This document shows positions 12,905 to 26,588 of a DNA stretch of 64,000 bases, in pieces. This stretch comes from Setoptus koraiensis (lineage: Eukaryota; Arthropoda). Numbering within the stretch: position 1 is the stretch's first letter; every line of letters begins with the position of its first letter. The stretch covers positions 19,468,001 through 19,532,000 of the forward strand of contig CM106585.1 in assembly GCA_048013815.1 (NCBI GenBank). The letters run 5' to 3'. The translations under genes and the position numbers were made by a program. The notes below the pieces were generated by a model. The model saw nothing but the letters and a program-made list of their open reading frames with translations, was not told the origin of the DNA and ran no database searches.

Positions 12905-15489
12905 GACTGGATAGTAAAGGCTAGCGATTGGACGTAGAAAATCGTAACCAATCGTTCACCCATCACTGAATCACTTTGATTATTGCGTTAATTTCATATC
13001 TAATCAGCATAAATCGAAGAGAGGCCGTCTAAAGCCAAATAATCTGTTCAGACTTTATGAAGTGTTGATTTTGTACGGATTCGCTCAGTTTTAATCCCTC
13101 TAGATTATTCGAATAACAAGTTTTTTTTTCAAGTTGTTTTTTGAAATCAGCAAATTTCGATCATTGCATCAATTCTGATCGCAACGCCCACACAACATGT
13201 ATTTGTGTATTTCTTGATCATTTATTATCTGAGCTCATTTCCATTTCGTTGTGTCTACTGTGTTGATCTGTCATCTAACAACCATCTAGGCTCATGATGA
13301 TTCATTAAGAGTTGCCTCAATTGAGTTGGCATCAATTTGTCAGTTGTAATTTATGTATGAATTCAGTTTGAAACTGGATCGCGGGATAAGTTCGCCGAGC
13401 CACGAAGGCCGATCGCTAGAGAACAATGCTCGACAGTGAAAAAAGATAAAGATGTCGACAGTGATCTTATCGGATGAACATCGGACAACAAACTTGAATT
13501 TGCTGCTACAGTGAATAAAATGCCAGAAAAAAAAATTAGTGATAGTTGTCTGCAAGGGACACAGTTGGCCAAAGCAGCGCTGGCCAACTGAAAACACAAA
13601 CGCATGCGACCGAGAGAATTCGAGTATCAAATCGAGCCAGCTTTGATTTATTCAATGACGAATTCATCTGAATGAATTGTCTGGGTGAATTGTTTCTTAC
13701 GACTCAAGCAAGCGCAGCTATTGCCGCATTCTCGGAATGTTTTTCCACTGGCTTTAGTTTTAGTGACAACTGGATATATATGTATTGCCGGGTGCAATCC
13801 CGCGGGATCAGCAATGGGCGACTTGAGTCGAATGGCATGAATGTTTTGTCAGCATTACATAACATTACACTCATACTCTGTCGCTCCGGCCACCTAACTG
13901 TTATGTAATGCCGTCTAGATATGATTGTGATACATGGGATTCGTGCAAGCAGGGATGGGGTGAGCGAGATACATTAGACTTGGTGTATTTGAGTCGGAGA
14001 ACAGTCATTTTACTCATTCATAACTTTGTTTGTTGTTTGCGTAGTTGTTCGATGCTTTTCGTCGTTGTTCCGCAGTTGGCGTTCGTTGTTGCTGATCGCG
14101 GGTGGGTGGGTGGAAAATGAAACTTTCACTGATACAACTCTCTAGGCGCCCCACTAATGGTTGTGACGCAAATGCTGTGTCTGGCAAGTGCGAAAACGAC
14201 CGAAAATAAAATCGCAACAAACCGACGAGCATGATTCTCCTCTCGCGACCTCGTATTGTTTTCCGTCGTTCTTCGCTTGCTTGTTGGTGGCAAAAGGAAT
14301 TGATTTGTCACGCTTGGTCAGTCGCTTGCTGCGACTACAGAAAACATCTCCTCGCTCAGCAAAGATAAACTCAACTTGTACTAGAGCTTATAATGTTGCA
14401 TTGGGGCCAACAGCGAAGCTAAAATAAAATATTGTTTTATGTGGTAAAACTCATCCCTCGGAAAAAAGAGCTAAGCACCATCCATTAGTAACAGAGTTCT
14501 CGCAGTGGTCGCTAGTGGACGCGATGTGATTTCACTTATTTTATGCGCGACATTGAACACACTTTCAATTCGTAATTTCATGCATAATCAGTTTGTTAGG
14601 CAACGAAATCATCTTTAGATGGTGTGAACGTTTTTTTTTCTTTGCTTCCAATGTCGTCGAACTATGACAATCGACCAAGCAACAAGTCTTGTTTACCCGA
14701 AATTTTCACAAGAAATTCACCGCAACTCTCTTTTTTCTCGCATGAAGAAAAATAGTTTACGTGAGCGAAAAAGTTTAAAAGCCTATTTATAAGTGACAAT
14801 GCAGGATTTTTTTTTCTGAACCAGAATAGTTCTGTAGTTATTTTTTGTCGCTAAATCGTGCCGATCGCTTTGCTTTGGTCTCAATTTTCGAACCAAATAT
14901 AGCAACAAACATAAAGAGAGAGAGTTTCCACAACAACAAACCAGTCTATTTTGATTTACCCTAGTCGACTTTTCTCGAATATATCTGCCCGGGCCGGCGT
15001 GCAATACGTGAAAAAAAAAGTCACGAATGTCACAATTAGACATCCATACACGTAAGCACTGAGTATTGTCGACGACTGAATGACAGAATAATGTTATTTG
15101 ACCACAACGAAACCTGCGAATGAGTGACCATTTTTTCATTATCACTTTGCGTTTCAGAAGTGCCCAAAATAGCATTGGCTCGCAATGCGATGTGAATGCA
15201 ATGCGATCTTCGCAAAAAAACACTCTACCTTGGTCGACCAAGTCGGCCTTTTGTGAGGTGAACTTTAAAGTTGCGTAATACGTGTTGTTTACTCCAACAC
15301 TTTAGCTGGTAACAGCCGCTTACAACAATAATCTTGTAGCACAAAAATGAACGAATCGAGACCGAACTGGAACTGTCCATTGATTTCGATTCTGCTCTGG
15401 CCCCGAATGACGACATAACTCAATCCGAAATAAGAACTCAAGCGAGCGTTCACAAATTTGAGGTATATGTGGCCCGAACTATCTGTTCG

Positions 15490-15516
15490 TCCCAACAGTC
15501 CCAACAGTCCCAACAG
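15490..15516. repeat. 9-bp tandem repeat, three copies
   Basis: TCCCAACAG occurs three times, perfectly. Confidence 0.85.
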
Positions 15517-17636
15517 ACCGACAGCAGACAATCGTCACAACAAAGAGGCCAACTGAGACTGACTGGACAACAGCTCGATGTGTGGCCGCATTGGATGGCC
15601 ATAATGGAAGCGCTTAATCTAATGAAAAGCATCAGGGAGAGCGCGAAAATGCCATCAACAAGATATCCGTGTCAATAGAGCTACGAACACAATTGCGCGG
15701 GCCAGTGACCAACCATAACAGGAAGTAAAAAGTCCAAACATTCCTATTAAAGTTCCTCTAGACGATGTACGCTTAAGCTTGTGGCAACAAATAAGGTTTT
15801 TGACCAATTTTGTTCACTTTTCAAACTGTCTACACTCGTGTTCATACACTGCAATTACGAAGATCTGAGTGGGTTTTTCGGAGGCAGCATCAAGAGGAAA
15901 TATCATGGTTTCGTCTACTTGAATTTTTTTTCCTGACCCACTCTTTTTCCCAAGCCACTCCGATGGCGAGTATCATCCCTGACAGACAGACATTATGCAT
16001 CTCTCAGTAGTCATTTACAAATAAGGAGGCCCCTCCGAACGACGGCTCTGCATACAGAGCAGCTCAAAAAAAGAAGAAAAAAAAACTTGCGACACGAAAA
16101 ACTGCAGATGATAGATGGGTATCAATTTGGCGCTGGCATGTTGTAGTTGAAAAGCATACAATCATCAGATATTGCTCTTGCGTGTTTGCGCCACATACAT
16201 TGTGGTGCGGATAATATCGAAAGCGGAAAACTCTTCTTTTATCTTCTCGTTAGACTTTTCTTTTGGCAACCAACACTTACAGTTGGCTGATATTTTTTCT
16301 ATCGTGTTTCAGCATGTTGTTTGTCGCAGACAGACGACAACCAGCTAGCTGTGTCCCCTTAAATGTTCGTGACCTGAAAAATTCTTCGTGGCGGCATGAA
16401 ACTTGCTTGAAAATTGGCAAGAGGAAGTAGGCATTGGTGAGGGCTTGTGTGAGTGAGTGCCGTCTGAACATTTCGTTCATTTATGCAGCTACCGATTCAT
16501 CAGTCAGTGATTTTATTTGACTTTTCATGCTCTTTTCAACTGTTCTACGAATTCGAAATTAACAACATTGACAGTCCATTCCGTGAGCCGTCAATCCTCC
16601 GGTGATTCTTCCCAGAACTTGGCGCTCTTACTTGAAGCATGCGCATACTTCCGAGTGAGAAATTTCGACAACATCTACATGTGCCAGAAGCCATAGGTGA
16701 CTTGTTGTGTCTGATGAGCCACAAAGGAGAGTTGTCTCAGTGAAAATCAGTTTTCACTTTGACAACAGAGTGATGCTTTCTGGCAGCAGCCACACAAAAA
16801 AGGTGCCGGAATGTTTGTTTGTTTTTGTTCGAATTCAAGCCGAAAAGTTGGTTTTTTTTTTATAAAATTCAAGTCGAAAATCACTAAAGATTAGCTTATC
16901 AATGTGCGTCACAAGGGAATAACAGAGAAAAAAAGACGTTCGTTTTCTTGTTGTTAATCGTCAAAAACAGTTCGAACTTTTGAGCGAAAGTCAAGGCGAA
17001 ATGTCAGCCGCGGACATATCGGACATTTTAGGGTCAAAACAGAGGCCCCAAAAAATGACGGACAATCCTGGCCAGATTGTCCGGAATGTTCGGCCAGCGG
17101 ACGACATTCACCGAGAACTGAGTTCACAGAGAATAATGATAAATAAATCAGCCAAGTCCGAATTTGCAATGAGGCTCGCTGTTTGCCGTTATAGGGGAAA
17201 GGGGGCAAGAAGCCATGGTGGATCGCCGCTGTCTTGGTGAGCTTAGTGGCGCCACCAAGACAATGGCAGCCAAACTAACAATGCAGTGCTGGTGGGGCGG
17301 CTTTTGCTCGGCTTATACACAATTTCATCGACTAATGACAACACCAGTGCCACAGTGTTTGTATCCAAGATATAAGGATATTTGGGTCAATTCGCTGTGG
17401 GCGCCATAAATTTGACTTTATTTGTCTGTTATTCGTACAATAATTATGACAATGTCACTTACCACTGAGCTATTATTGGCACAACTAATAATCCCGTGTC
17501 CACTCTATCGTGACACTTTCTGGCTCGCCGTGGGCGCCTTGTCGCCTTGTCCAACGGGGGCCCGCTGTTCGGCCCCCGTTGGGCCGGATTGATTTCCGTC
17601 GCCACCCCCGCCCCCCAGTGGGTCCGTTCCGAACGG

Positions 17637-17643
17637 TTGTGTG

Positions 17644-17690
<47 letters not shown>

Positions 17691-17695
17691 GCATG
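17637..17695. repeat. GT microsatellite
   Basis: About 29 GT units, broken only by two GC steps. It is the longest dinucleotide run in the window. Confidence 0.9.
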
Positions 17696-18102
17696 TGGTC
17701 AGGGGACTGTATGGTAATCATTTAAGTGCGTCTAAATTATCGCTATCCATTAAAGTCAAACAATAATAATAAGAGAATAATGCCGGCAATAAGTGATCTA
17801 GATTCTAGAAATCAAGCTCGCCGCCGTTGGCCGCCCAACGGTGAATAATGCAGCGCCCTGCGAAGCCATCCACTGGCGAGCTGGTTGCCAGTTAGCTGAG
17901 AGTCGGCCGAGTTAGCAGCATGACAATAAAATGACATAAAAGTACCCCCAGGCGTCAATAGATTTAGATAAGTTATTGCCCATTGTGCAGCGCGGATAGC
18001 CGGCCATTTCCAATAAAATCCACGAGAATAATAATCTATGCGATAATCCCGTTGAAAGTTTCAAATTGAAACTTTTAATATTGCGCAATTTACACACAGA
18101 GG

Positions 18103-18123
18103 CACACACACACACACACACAA
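18103..18123. repeat. CA microsatellite
   Basis: Ten CA units. Confidence 0.85.
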
Positions 18124-19007
18124 CTTGGGACTTTTCAGCTAAGCGCGTATTGTCACCGGGCCAGTGGACAATATCTTGAGTTGTTGAACTCTGACTTTGG
18201 CTCGATTGAGCTCTCTTTGGGCCCAGCCTTGGCCAGCTTTTGCCGGCACCAGGAAGTTTGTGCCGAGCCGACTGCTGAACCGGACGCCGGGCACCCGGAC
18301 ACTTGTGGTCAAAAAGTTTGACAGCCCGGTCTGGCCAGATGACGGGCCCGAACGGACGGGCGGCTCGATCGATCGCCGTCAGGGCCCCCGCGTCGCTGGC
18401 CAGTTGCATCAGCTGAAGGACAGCTGTCCGTCTAGCGCTCGCGGACAGCGAGTCATAGTGCAAGTCACAATGCAGCTTAAATGAATGCGTTTGTGTGAAT
18501 TGTGCTGAACCGGAATCCTGACAGCACAATAATAACACACACAGTGATAGTGATAATAATAATAATAATAAAATGAGATGAGATGACACTATCTGGGCCG
18601 AGCGATAAAGTCTGGCGGGCATCTGGTTAGCGAGAAATTTTTGCCAGACGCACCATTAGCGAGTCGCACTGTGTGCTGCACAGTCCAGTGGGGTCTTTCG
18701 GTGTGGCCGAGGTCGGCGGGGCCCCGTTTGGGGACACTGACCGCTTGACTGGAGATGCTGGCTGGCCGATGACACTTGTTCGCATGACAAACAATGTGCT
18801 TATTGTGCTGTGACTGGCTGTCTGATTATGTTTATGGTACTTAGCTCGTCGCATGATGGCTCCATCACCCGATGAGCTGCTTCCTCAATACCGTGCCCGT
18901 CATCGGCGTGTCTCCGCAGGCAGAAGCGCAGACGAAATGGACTAAAATAAAATAGGATAAGTAAATACCAATGTGGGCCAGCACGGCGAGTTTTTTCCTT
19001 TATCCGC

Positions 19008-19143
19008 TCTTTCGGCGCTTTTCGGCGCTTTCTCGGCGCTTTTCGGCGCTTTTTCGGCGCTTTTCGGCGCTTTTCGGCGCTTTTCGGCGCTTTTTCGGCG
19101 CTTTTTCGGCACTTTTTCGGCACTTTTTCGGCACTTTATCGGG
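19008..19143. repeat. 10-11-bp tandem repeat, about 13 copies
   Basis: The unit CTTTTCGGCG varies only in T-run length (three to five T) and, in the last copies, by ending in GGCA. It is the longest minisatellite here. Read in reverse it gives a spurious Lys/Arg/Ala-rich peptide. Confidence 0.9.
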
Positions 19144-20365
19144 GCTCGCTCGCGGCGCCCGAAAAAGGCTCGCTCGCGGCCGGCGCTCCTGGCGACTGTC
19201 TAATTTATTAATCTATTCATCGATCTATTTATCATCCATGAATGAGCAGCTAACACACAGTTGAGCGCAACGAGTTGAACGAGCCCTCGAAGCGAGACAG
19301 GGACGGTGAGAGTGGCAGTGCGAGAGGTATAAATTTAAGTGGCGATACAGATATGACGTGGCGAGCTAGTTTATATATGAATACAAAAAATAAGTTGCGC
19401 CAGCGGCTGGCCGGTTTCGCTAGAATTGAACGCACGAGGAAGTTTCCTCACAAATTGTGTGTCATGAAAGCCAGTTATAATCAATCCGCCGGCCCCGAGT
19501 AGCCACTCTGGCAAATATCATAACAATCAAGTGGGCCCATTTGGGGCAACTTTATTTATACTAAAGTATACTATTTAATGTAGTATTGTGAGTGTGTTGC
19601 ACCATTAGCATCCAGTTCATATTGCGTGTCACTTGCCCATTGCGAAAATGGTGAATTTCCATTATTTAACGTTAAGTATTTTTAGTGCATACGTATGTGC
19701 GGGCCCCATAGTCATGCTTGTGCCATAAATTACTGCACCATAAATAGCGGGCCCAGTGTGCAAATATATAAATGTAAATATAAATATATATATTTATAAG
19801 TGGATGTAGTAAATGGAATAATAATAAGTGGTCAGTTGTTATTATGGGCGCCAGTGGCGCGGTAACGGTTCATATGAACTTTGCGACTGGCCAGCGGGGG
19901 CCAATAGGTTGGCCCCCATTAGTGACAGTCTTGCCCAGATTAAGATGCAAATGGTGCCAAATGGCGCCAAATGGTGGCCAATGGCTAGATTTAGCGGCAC
20001 TGGCGATGATGACCGGGGCCTGCGCGGCCCAAATGACACTTGTGATTCGCAAGTTGTGAATGAAATAAAATGGAGAACGACGCAACAGCATAGAATACAA
20101 TACAATCTGGGTTGCGAATGAGGGGGCCCCCCAGCAGACGCTCGCTGTATGCCGACAGAGTGTGTGGTGGCCATCGATCATGGCTGAATTGCTCTCGTTT
20201 TGCTGGCGTTTTGTTGGTTGGGTCACTAACTAACTTGAGTTGCCGAGTTGCGACCGGCAAGCACTGGCGAGCATTGAGAACTTCTCAATGAGAAGTCGCC
20301 AGAACGCAGCACAGACAAGTTCAAGTTGGTTAGACCGATGGTCGTCGTTTGTTTGCTCGCTTGAA

Positions 20366-20462
20366 GCGGAACAACAACGACAGCGCCAACAACAACAACA
20401 GCGACAACAACAACGACAGCGCCAACAACAACGACAGCGACAACAACGACAGCGAGCGCGTC
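20366..20462. repeat. CAA/CGA trinucleotide tract
   Basis: Interrupted CAA, CGA and CAG triplets that give Gln/Arg-rich peptides on the plus strand. No surrounding coding signal. Confidence 0.85.
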
Positions 20463-20650
20463 AAACGATCGTCGAGTGGAGTCGGTCAAGCTTGAATGAT
20501 ACTTGTGTATTTATATGTGGACACAGCCGCTCGTTTGAAGTGAGACGGGCCCCGCACAGCGGCCCGCTTATCCGTCCGCTCGATCAAGCGATCGCTGTCG
20601 GCCCGACTGAACGCTTGCCTGACCAATGAGGCCAACACGGCAGTGGGGCC

Positions 20651-20700
20651 CACAACGCAACACAACGCAACACAACGCAACGCAACACTACACAACACTG
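20651..20700. repeat. 10-bp tandem repeat
   Basis: CACAACGCAA is repeated three times, then decays into CACAACACTG-like units. Confidence 0.8.
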
Positions 20701-21100
20701 CTCAGCACTGCTCAGCACGAGATTAGATGACGTTTGGCCGTTGTTATTGCCATTGGGTGTTGGTGGTCTTAATCGCTTTGCAATTACCTCCCGCTCGCCC
20801 CCAGAGGCTCGGCGAGCGAGTGGGCCGAGGGGCGAGTTTTCTCGAAGGATCGCACAGTGGATAAATAATGGTGAATTGTTTGGCCCCAACAGAGCGCCCG
20901 TTACTGCGAGTATAAACACAAATACTCACACAACACGGCCTCTCGTGAGATACGCGTAGGCAATAAGCAAGTGCGCGTAACCTTGAATTCGGCGAGCCAC
21001 GGCCAACAATGGCCAATAATAATAATATAGCCAACGGTAATATTATGTCACCTATGAATAGTCTAGAATGTCTGCGGTGCGAATGCGCGCCACCACAATA

Positions 21101-21160
21101 TCCATATCCATACGATAATATCCATGTCCATACGATAATGTCCATGTCCATACGATAATA
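21101..21160. repeat. 20-bp tandem repeat, three copies
   Basis: The unit TCCATGTCCATACGATAATA is present three times with two single-base differences. Confidence 0.9.
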
Positions 21161-23926
21161 CTACACTCAATAATATCCACCAATATCCACGCTGGCGCGC
21201 CATGAGATGCTCGGCATACATGCACGCGCATGATTGTCTATTGAACAAATTAAATAGACGACTACTTGTTATGTAATGCAGCACGCGGCCCGCTGGCCCC
21301 GTGCGATATGCGCGCCTTGTTTACAAACAAACCGAAACCATTGAATGTCCAATCATTCAAACCGCCGGCCGACGACATGCCATTACACGCGCGCCAGCAA
21401 GACGCATTAAGTCATTACGTAACACACAAGACTTGTTGTTGTGTTGTCATTATTGGCGATTGTAGATTCTGTTTGGGCGTAGAAGCCACCAAACAACGGT
21501 CGGCGGTTGCCTGCGCCAGCCACAAAGATTGCTGATAATTTTCAAGACTTTCTTTCCGTTAGTTTGAGCGCTCGGGGCGCTGTTTGGCCCCGTTCACGCT
21601 CGTGGCGGCCCAATCGCGCCCGTGGCCCCAATCGCCGGCCCAGCAGCCGGGCGGCCCCAATCGCCAGGCGGCCCCAGTGGCTAGGCGGCCCCATCCCGTG
21701 GCTGGTGTAATTGTATGTTGGCTGTGTGGCGCTTGTGTGGCTGGCAAGATGGTGCCATCAGCACAAAGGATCAGCGCAAACTGTGTGATCTTGACCTACT
21801 TCGGGCCCCATTGCGACCCCATTGCTAACGGCCGGGCCGGCCAACCTTGATCACGGGGGCCCATCTTTGCGCAATTGATTTGGGGCCCCGCTTAACCGCA
21901 CTCACCTAGCGCTGTATACCGCAACCGCTGGTAAGCACCGTAAGTGCACTTGTCAAGGCCGCCGGTGGCTTGTGTGTGTGTCGCCTGGCCATGCTGATGG
22001 GGCCCCAAAAGAAAGCGATGCCTGACGCTCGACCCTATTGACTCAATGGCTCGGGGCCGGCCCCAATCGATGGCTTGACCTGCATGCGCGGCTTCGCTCG
22101 GCTCGGCGTACACTGTGCACCCGTGGGCCCCAATCGGCGGCGACGGGTGCACAATGTAGGCGCACCGTCAACCACGCACCACGGGCCCAATCAAAGCGAA
22201 ATGAAATTTCTTCTAGAATCTATTACGAATTAGAATCTAATTGCGGTCTTGCCGGATTCACGCCGCTCTCACAGCGCCATCGCGGATCAATCAATGCGCG
22301 ACATCCCATCCGCTATGAACGCAACACGCCGTATACGTGTGCAATGATAATCATAGTCCGGCGCGGTTTGATTGAACGCTTTTGCAAATTAGTCCGCCGG
22401 GCATATGCGCACGTGACCATATATGCAAATATGTTGTCGGTGTTTTGTTGTTGCACAACGCCGCTGCTGACAACAACGCTGTCACGCGAACCGCAGCCGA
22501 TGACGCATATGACGTAACGCCATTCAATCAGCCAACTAATCTCGCCAATCAGCTGTGTGGGGCCGGCCAAAAGTCATTGAGCTCGCCGGCCAGAACAGAT
22601 CCATTGACCTAGTTTTGTGGGCCGGCGAGTGTTGGTGTTCTGGCAGTCCGTTTGTCGCGAGTCGCGACACAATGGCCGCCAATGGCCGCGGCTGGTGTCG
22701 CGCCACCAGTTTCAAATGCAGCATTTTGGCCATTTCGAGGGCCGGCCACATTTGCCAATTAAATGGGCTAAAATGCCAAACAGTCGACAGTGTGCGTGCG
22801 CCACCGCAGCCAAACAATATATTTAATACCTAATGCGAGATATTAAATATCAATCATATATCACAATTGCCAGCGGGTCACTATAACTGGTCGCCGTTAC
22901 GTCACAATCATCGCCATCGCGTGGCACGTCGCAATGGCGCGCAATAGCGCATCACACCGCTCGCCAAGACAAGTGCCGTTGGTCAGTGTGCACGTGTTAG
23001 CACGTGACACTGACACCTATTGTTTGACAGTGGACAGTGAGTGGGTTTAATTCGTGGAAAGAGAGCGGCGGCCGACAATTGACAATTGAGAACAAGTGGG
23101 CGACACTCACTTCCGGTTGCTGGCTCGGCGCGGCAATTGTCGCGCTTGTGGCGCACACTGTTGTTTACATACAAACTCGTGACGCCTGACACGCTGTTGG
23201 CAGCACAACAAATAGGTGAGCGCGCACACGTGCTGGCAAGCTCGTGCTGGCAAGCTCGTGCTCGCAAACACCGACGGCAAGATCAATTTCTCGGCTGCGT
23301 TTGTTTGTGTGTGCAGTGCAGCACGCGCAAAACAGCTTGAAACAGACGCGCGCCCACTCACCTGCTCAGCGCCAGCTGACCCGCTGACCGGCTGACCATC
23401 TGACAGCCAGATGACAAGTGACACACAAACGCATGACGCAACTTTGACAGGTTCACTTGGGACAAGTCTCAAGTTGAGAGACGCTCTCGCAAGTTGACAC
23501 TCTCAAGGTGACTGAGAGCGCCAACAAACAGCGCCTGTCAGCATGCAAAAGCGAAACTAATTTTCGGCTCATGTCGCTGTAAATGTTGTTACTTACTTGC
23601 AGTTAGGCTGTGTGACGCAACAACTGACAGCTCGTATCTGTCGGCTGTCTGCCGCCGGTTCCCGACGGCAACCGGCCCGACAAACCGGGCTCGCCCCAAC
23701 CGGTCGTGACCATGAACTAAATGTGTCACTAAATTGCCACCTAGAGGCGATGGCGCGCAACACTATGCATGTGATCATCGCACATTGTACTGATGATTGC
23801 ACAACTGCGCCAAGTGGCCGCCACCTATCGCCGATGGTGGCAATTCAATTTGCTGTCAGCAGCGCCGGCTCGGCCGGCCCGAAAGCTTGATTCATTGCAG
23901 CGCCCCGTAACGGGACATTGCCAAAA

Positions 23927-23950
23927 TTGTGTGTGTGTGTGTGCGTGTGT
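23927..23950. repeat. GT microsatellite
   Basis: TGTG run with one GC interruption. Confidence 0.8.
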
Positions 23951-24775
23951 TTGGGGCCGCGAACACGAGCAATAATGGAAGTGCACGGGCATTGTATGGC
24001 TTGCATTATCTGCATTATCCACGGGCAGCCGGCCACAAGCACTCTGGCGGCCGTTACGAGCCGATGTTATGTAACGCTTTGCGCGCCGGGCCTCTCACTG
24101 CGCCCGCCGGCAGCGACCGGACAGCAAGACAGATGACTGTTTGGGGCCCCTGTTTAAGTGTGCGCTATGTGGCGCAACTGTGCACACGGTGCAGCACGCA
24201 CCGCGCTGGCGAAGATCTCCAGGCGAGCGGGCCCATTCCGGCCAACGGGGCGCCCCGAGTGGCGGCGCCCTCGAACAGCCGCAGCCGCTTGGCCTAGTTT
24301 CGCGGCCGGGTCGCCGGCGGTCGCATTGGCCGGCCAACAAGCCGCCGGCAACCGCTCGCCAGCGCGCTCTATGTGTATCTTTATTTTGTGTGTCACTCCC
24401 GTCGGACGGGCCCGTCCGTGCCGACTCAGGCGACTCCCGAGGCGCCCGGCAAGTCGACTTGTTGTTGTTTCTGCAAAATCCATTCAATCTGTCCGCTTCA
24501 AGCGCCCGCGCCGCGCACACTGCGGCACAGCGGCGTTCGCGCGCTGCGAGACATGGCGGCGTTCGCGCGCGCCCCTAGATGCCTCGCAGCACATCATTAT
24601 GTGCAGCATTTCGGCCACATACGCGCCATTGGCTGCAGTGTGTACGCGCCGCTGTGGGGCCCAGAGCCACGCTCACAAGTGGAGCCGCGTCGCGACTCGC
24701 GCCAACATGCCCAAAGCGCCGGCCGATCCGCTGGCGAATGCGTGTTTATCCTCATACATGCCTTTGGATGCATGT

Positions 24776-24797
24776 ATGGATATATATATATATCCAT
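24776..24797. repeat. 22-bp perfect palindrome
   Basis: ATGGA and TCCAT flank an alternating TA core, giving a self-complementary 22-mer. A further TATGGATA follows just after it. Confidence 0.8.
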
Positions 24798-25268
24798 ATA
24801 TGTATGGATAATGCGGATATAGGCGAAATTAACGGGCCCCTGGTCAGCGGCGGCGCCCTAAAACAACATATGTAAACAAGGGGCGACAAATAAAACAAGA
24901 TCAAGGTGACCCCACGGCTGCCAGGGCAACATAAATGTGGCGCGCGCAATGTCATATTTGTTGTTGGCGGTCACTGTGTCGCCAGTGTCGCCACAACGCG
25001 CCAGCCAGCCATAATGTTGCCCCAGCAAAGCTGCCACGTGCTGCCACTCGCTTCCACTTCCTTCAAGGTCGTTCAAATCTTGAGCGCTCGCCAGCGCCCT
25101 TTGCTGGGCACGTCATTGGTGTCATTGGTGGCAAGATAAAAGTCGCTGCTGGTGAAATTTTATTGGCGCGACACTATGGCGACCGATGCCAAACAGCTGA
25201 CTGCCAGCAAACACGGCGGCGTGACGTAACGAGATGAATAATAACCAACTGGCGCCCATGGGTGTGTT

Positions 25269-25299
25269 CTGTCAGAATGGCCAGTGGCTATTCTGACAG
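25269..25299. repeat. 31-bp hairpin
   Basis: CTGTCAGAAT pairs with ATTCTGACAG. The interior GGCCAGTGGC also pairs partly, leaving almost no loop. Confidence 0.7.
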
Positions 25300-25690
25300 T
25301 GGGCCATGAGATGAGATATACACTTGTTACGAGAGCACAGTCTGACAGTGTGCTGCAGCTCGGCTTGCGACAAGTCGACCGAGTTATTAGGTGAGAGCGC
25401 CGGACGCAAGTATTGAGGTCACTCATTACTTGTCTTGTGGCTGGCGGGGGGGGAGGGGGCCGGCTCACAGCGCCGCCTAGATCGGGCCGCACATTCCGAG
25501 ACTTTTATCGGGGCGCCTCAAAAGCGGGGTGATATGGATCGCGCGCACAAGTCGCTCAGCGCTAATATAGATTAGATTTGGCTTTCACGGCCTCCGCCAG
25601 AGGCGCACCTAATGGGGCCGAATTAACTCAAATCTGGCTGCGCAGCGCAGGCCCGAGATCGAGCTGCATTTCGTGGCTCGTGTGGCGCAT

Positions 25691-25729
25691 TCTCTGCCGA
25701 ACTCTCTGCCGAACTCTCTGCCAAATTCT
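25691..25729. repeat. 12-bp tandem repeat, three copies
   Basis: TCTCTGCCGAAC occurs three times, the last with an A substitution. Confidence 0.8.
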
Positions 25730-26261
25730 CCGTCTAGCAAGCCTATCGATAATCTCTCAAAAGTCTCAAACACACACGCACACAAACAAACAACAACGTC
25801 GAGTGTCTTATCTCGTTGCGGCTATCGTCGGCCGGCGCCAACCAGCCCACGGCCAGTCAGCCGGCCAAGCAGCCCACGGCCAGCGCCACTGTCCAGTGGC
25901 GAGGCTGTTGAAACAAATTAGACTTTAATTGGCACGGGGCCGGCCCGCTAATCTCACTAAATGGCCATTTATATCCGGTGACCAGGGTTGCGTCACGGCA
26001 CACTGGCGGCCGCACCGGGCACGCAACCCACAACAAAGGTACTCGGCGCTTTCACCTGTCCCGGGCGCCGCTCGCCATGCTGGCCACGTTTGCGCGCGGA
26101 CCGCGCGAGCCCATTTGGTCTTATCGATCGCAAAGCGTCTTAATCTTATCTAACACGGACAGCTTTCGCCAACAACAACACCCGCGTTTGTCGCCGGCAG
26201 CACCGGCCAACAGTGACATTATCCGGCTCAATGGTAATGGGCGCCACCGCAAACTATCGAT

Positions 26262-26588
26262 ATTAACAACAACAACGACGACAACAACAACAACAACAAC
26301 ATTCCGCCAGTGGCGGGCTAAGCGTCGGTTAATGGTTCGGCGGGGCGTGTTTGTTTGTTTGTTTTTTATCGCGCTCTCTGACCCCCGAACCTGCGCAAGC
26401 CCCCGATCGAGGATTACAGCGGGGCCATCCAGCTCGCCGACGTTGTCGTTGCCGTGTCGTTGTTGTGTTGTTGTTGTGTCGTTGTTGTGTTGTTGTTGTG
26501 TTGTTGTTGTTGCCGTGTTGTTGTTGTTGTCGTGTTGTTGTTGTTGTTGTTGTTGTTGTCGTTGTCGTTGTCGTGTTGTTGTTGTTGC
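26262..26588. repeat. AAC tract followed by GTT/TGC tract
   Basis: Plus-strand AAC/ACG triplets at 26262-26302 are followed at about 26445-26588 by GTT-rich repeats, their complement. The two arms could fold back on each other. Cys/Val-rich and Thr/Asn-rich frames here are artefacts. Confidence 0.8.

Larger units (their letters stand above)
12001..17500. other. AT-richer gene-free region
   Basis: No gene is seen. Composition differs from both flanks: poly-T and poly-A runs are common and the GGGCCC palindrome is absent from about 11,980 to 17,555. Contents are CAA-rich low-complexity DNA (12790-12904), a 9-bp triplicate (15490-15516) and otherwise unstructured sequence. Confidence 0.55.

Noticed and set aside
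17912-18622. 236-codon open frame on the minus strand
   Set aside because: It runs through a CA microsatellite (Cys-Val repeat) and GC-rich filler, has no domain pattern, and equally open frames exist on the other strand.
18800-19264. Lys/Arg/Ala-rich frame resembling a basic repeat protein
   Set aside because: It is a translation of the 10-11-bp minisatellite.
8338-21160. Short regularly repeated units that might suggest a CRISPR-like array
   Set aside because: Units are directly adjacent without unique spacers, and the sequence is a eukaryotic nuclear region.
24158-24811. 217-codon open frame on the plus strand
   Set aside because: High GC removes stops in several frames at once. The product is Arg/Ala/Pro-rich with no recognisable motif.
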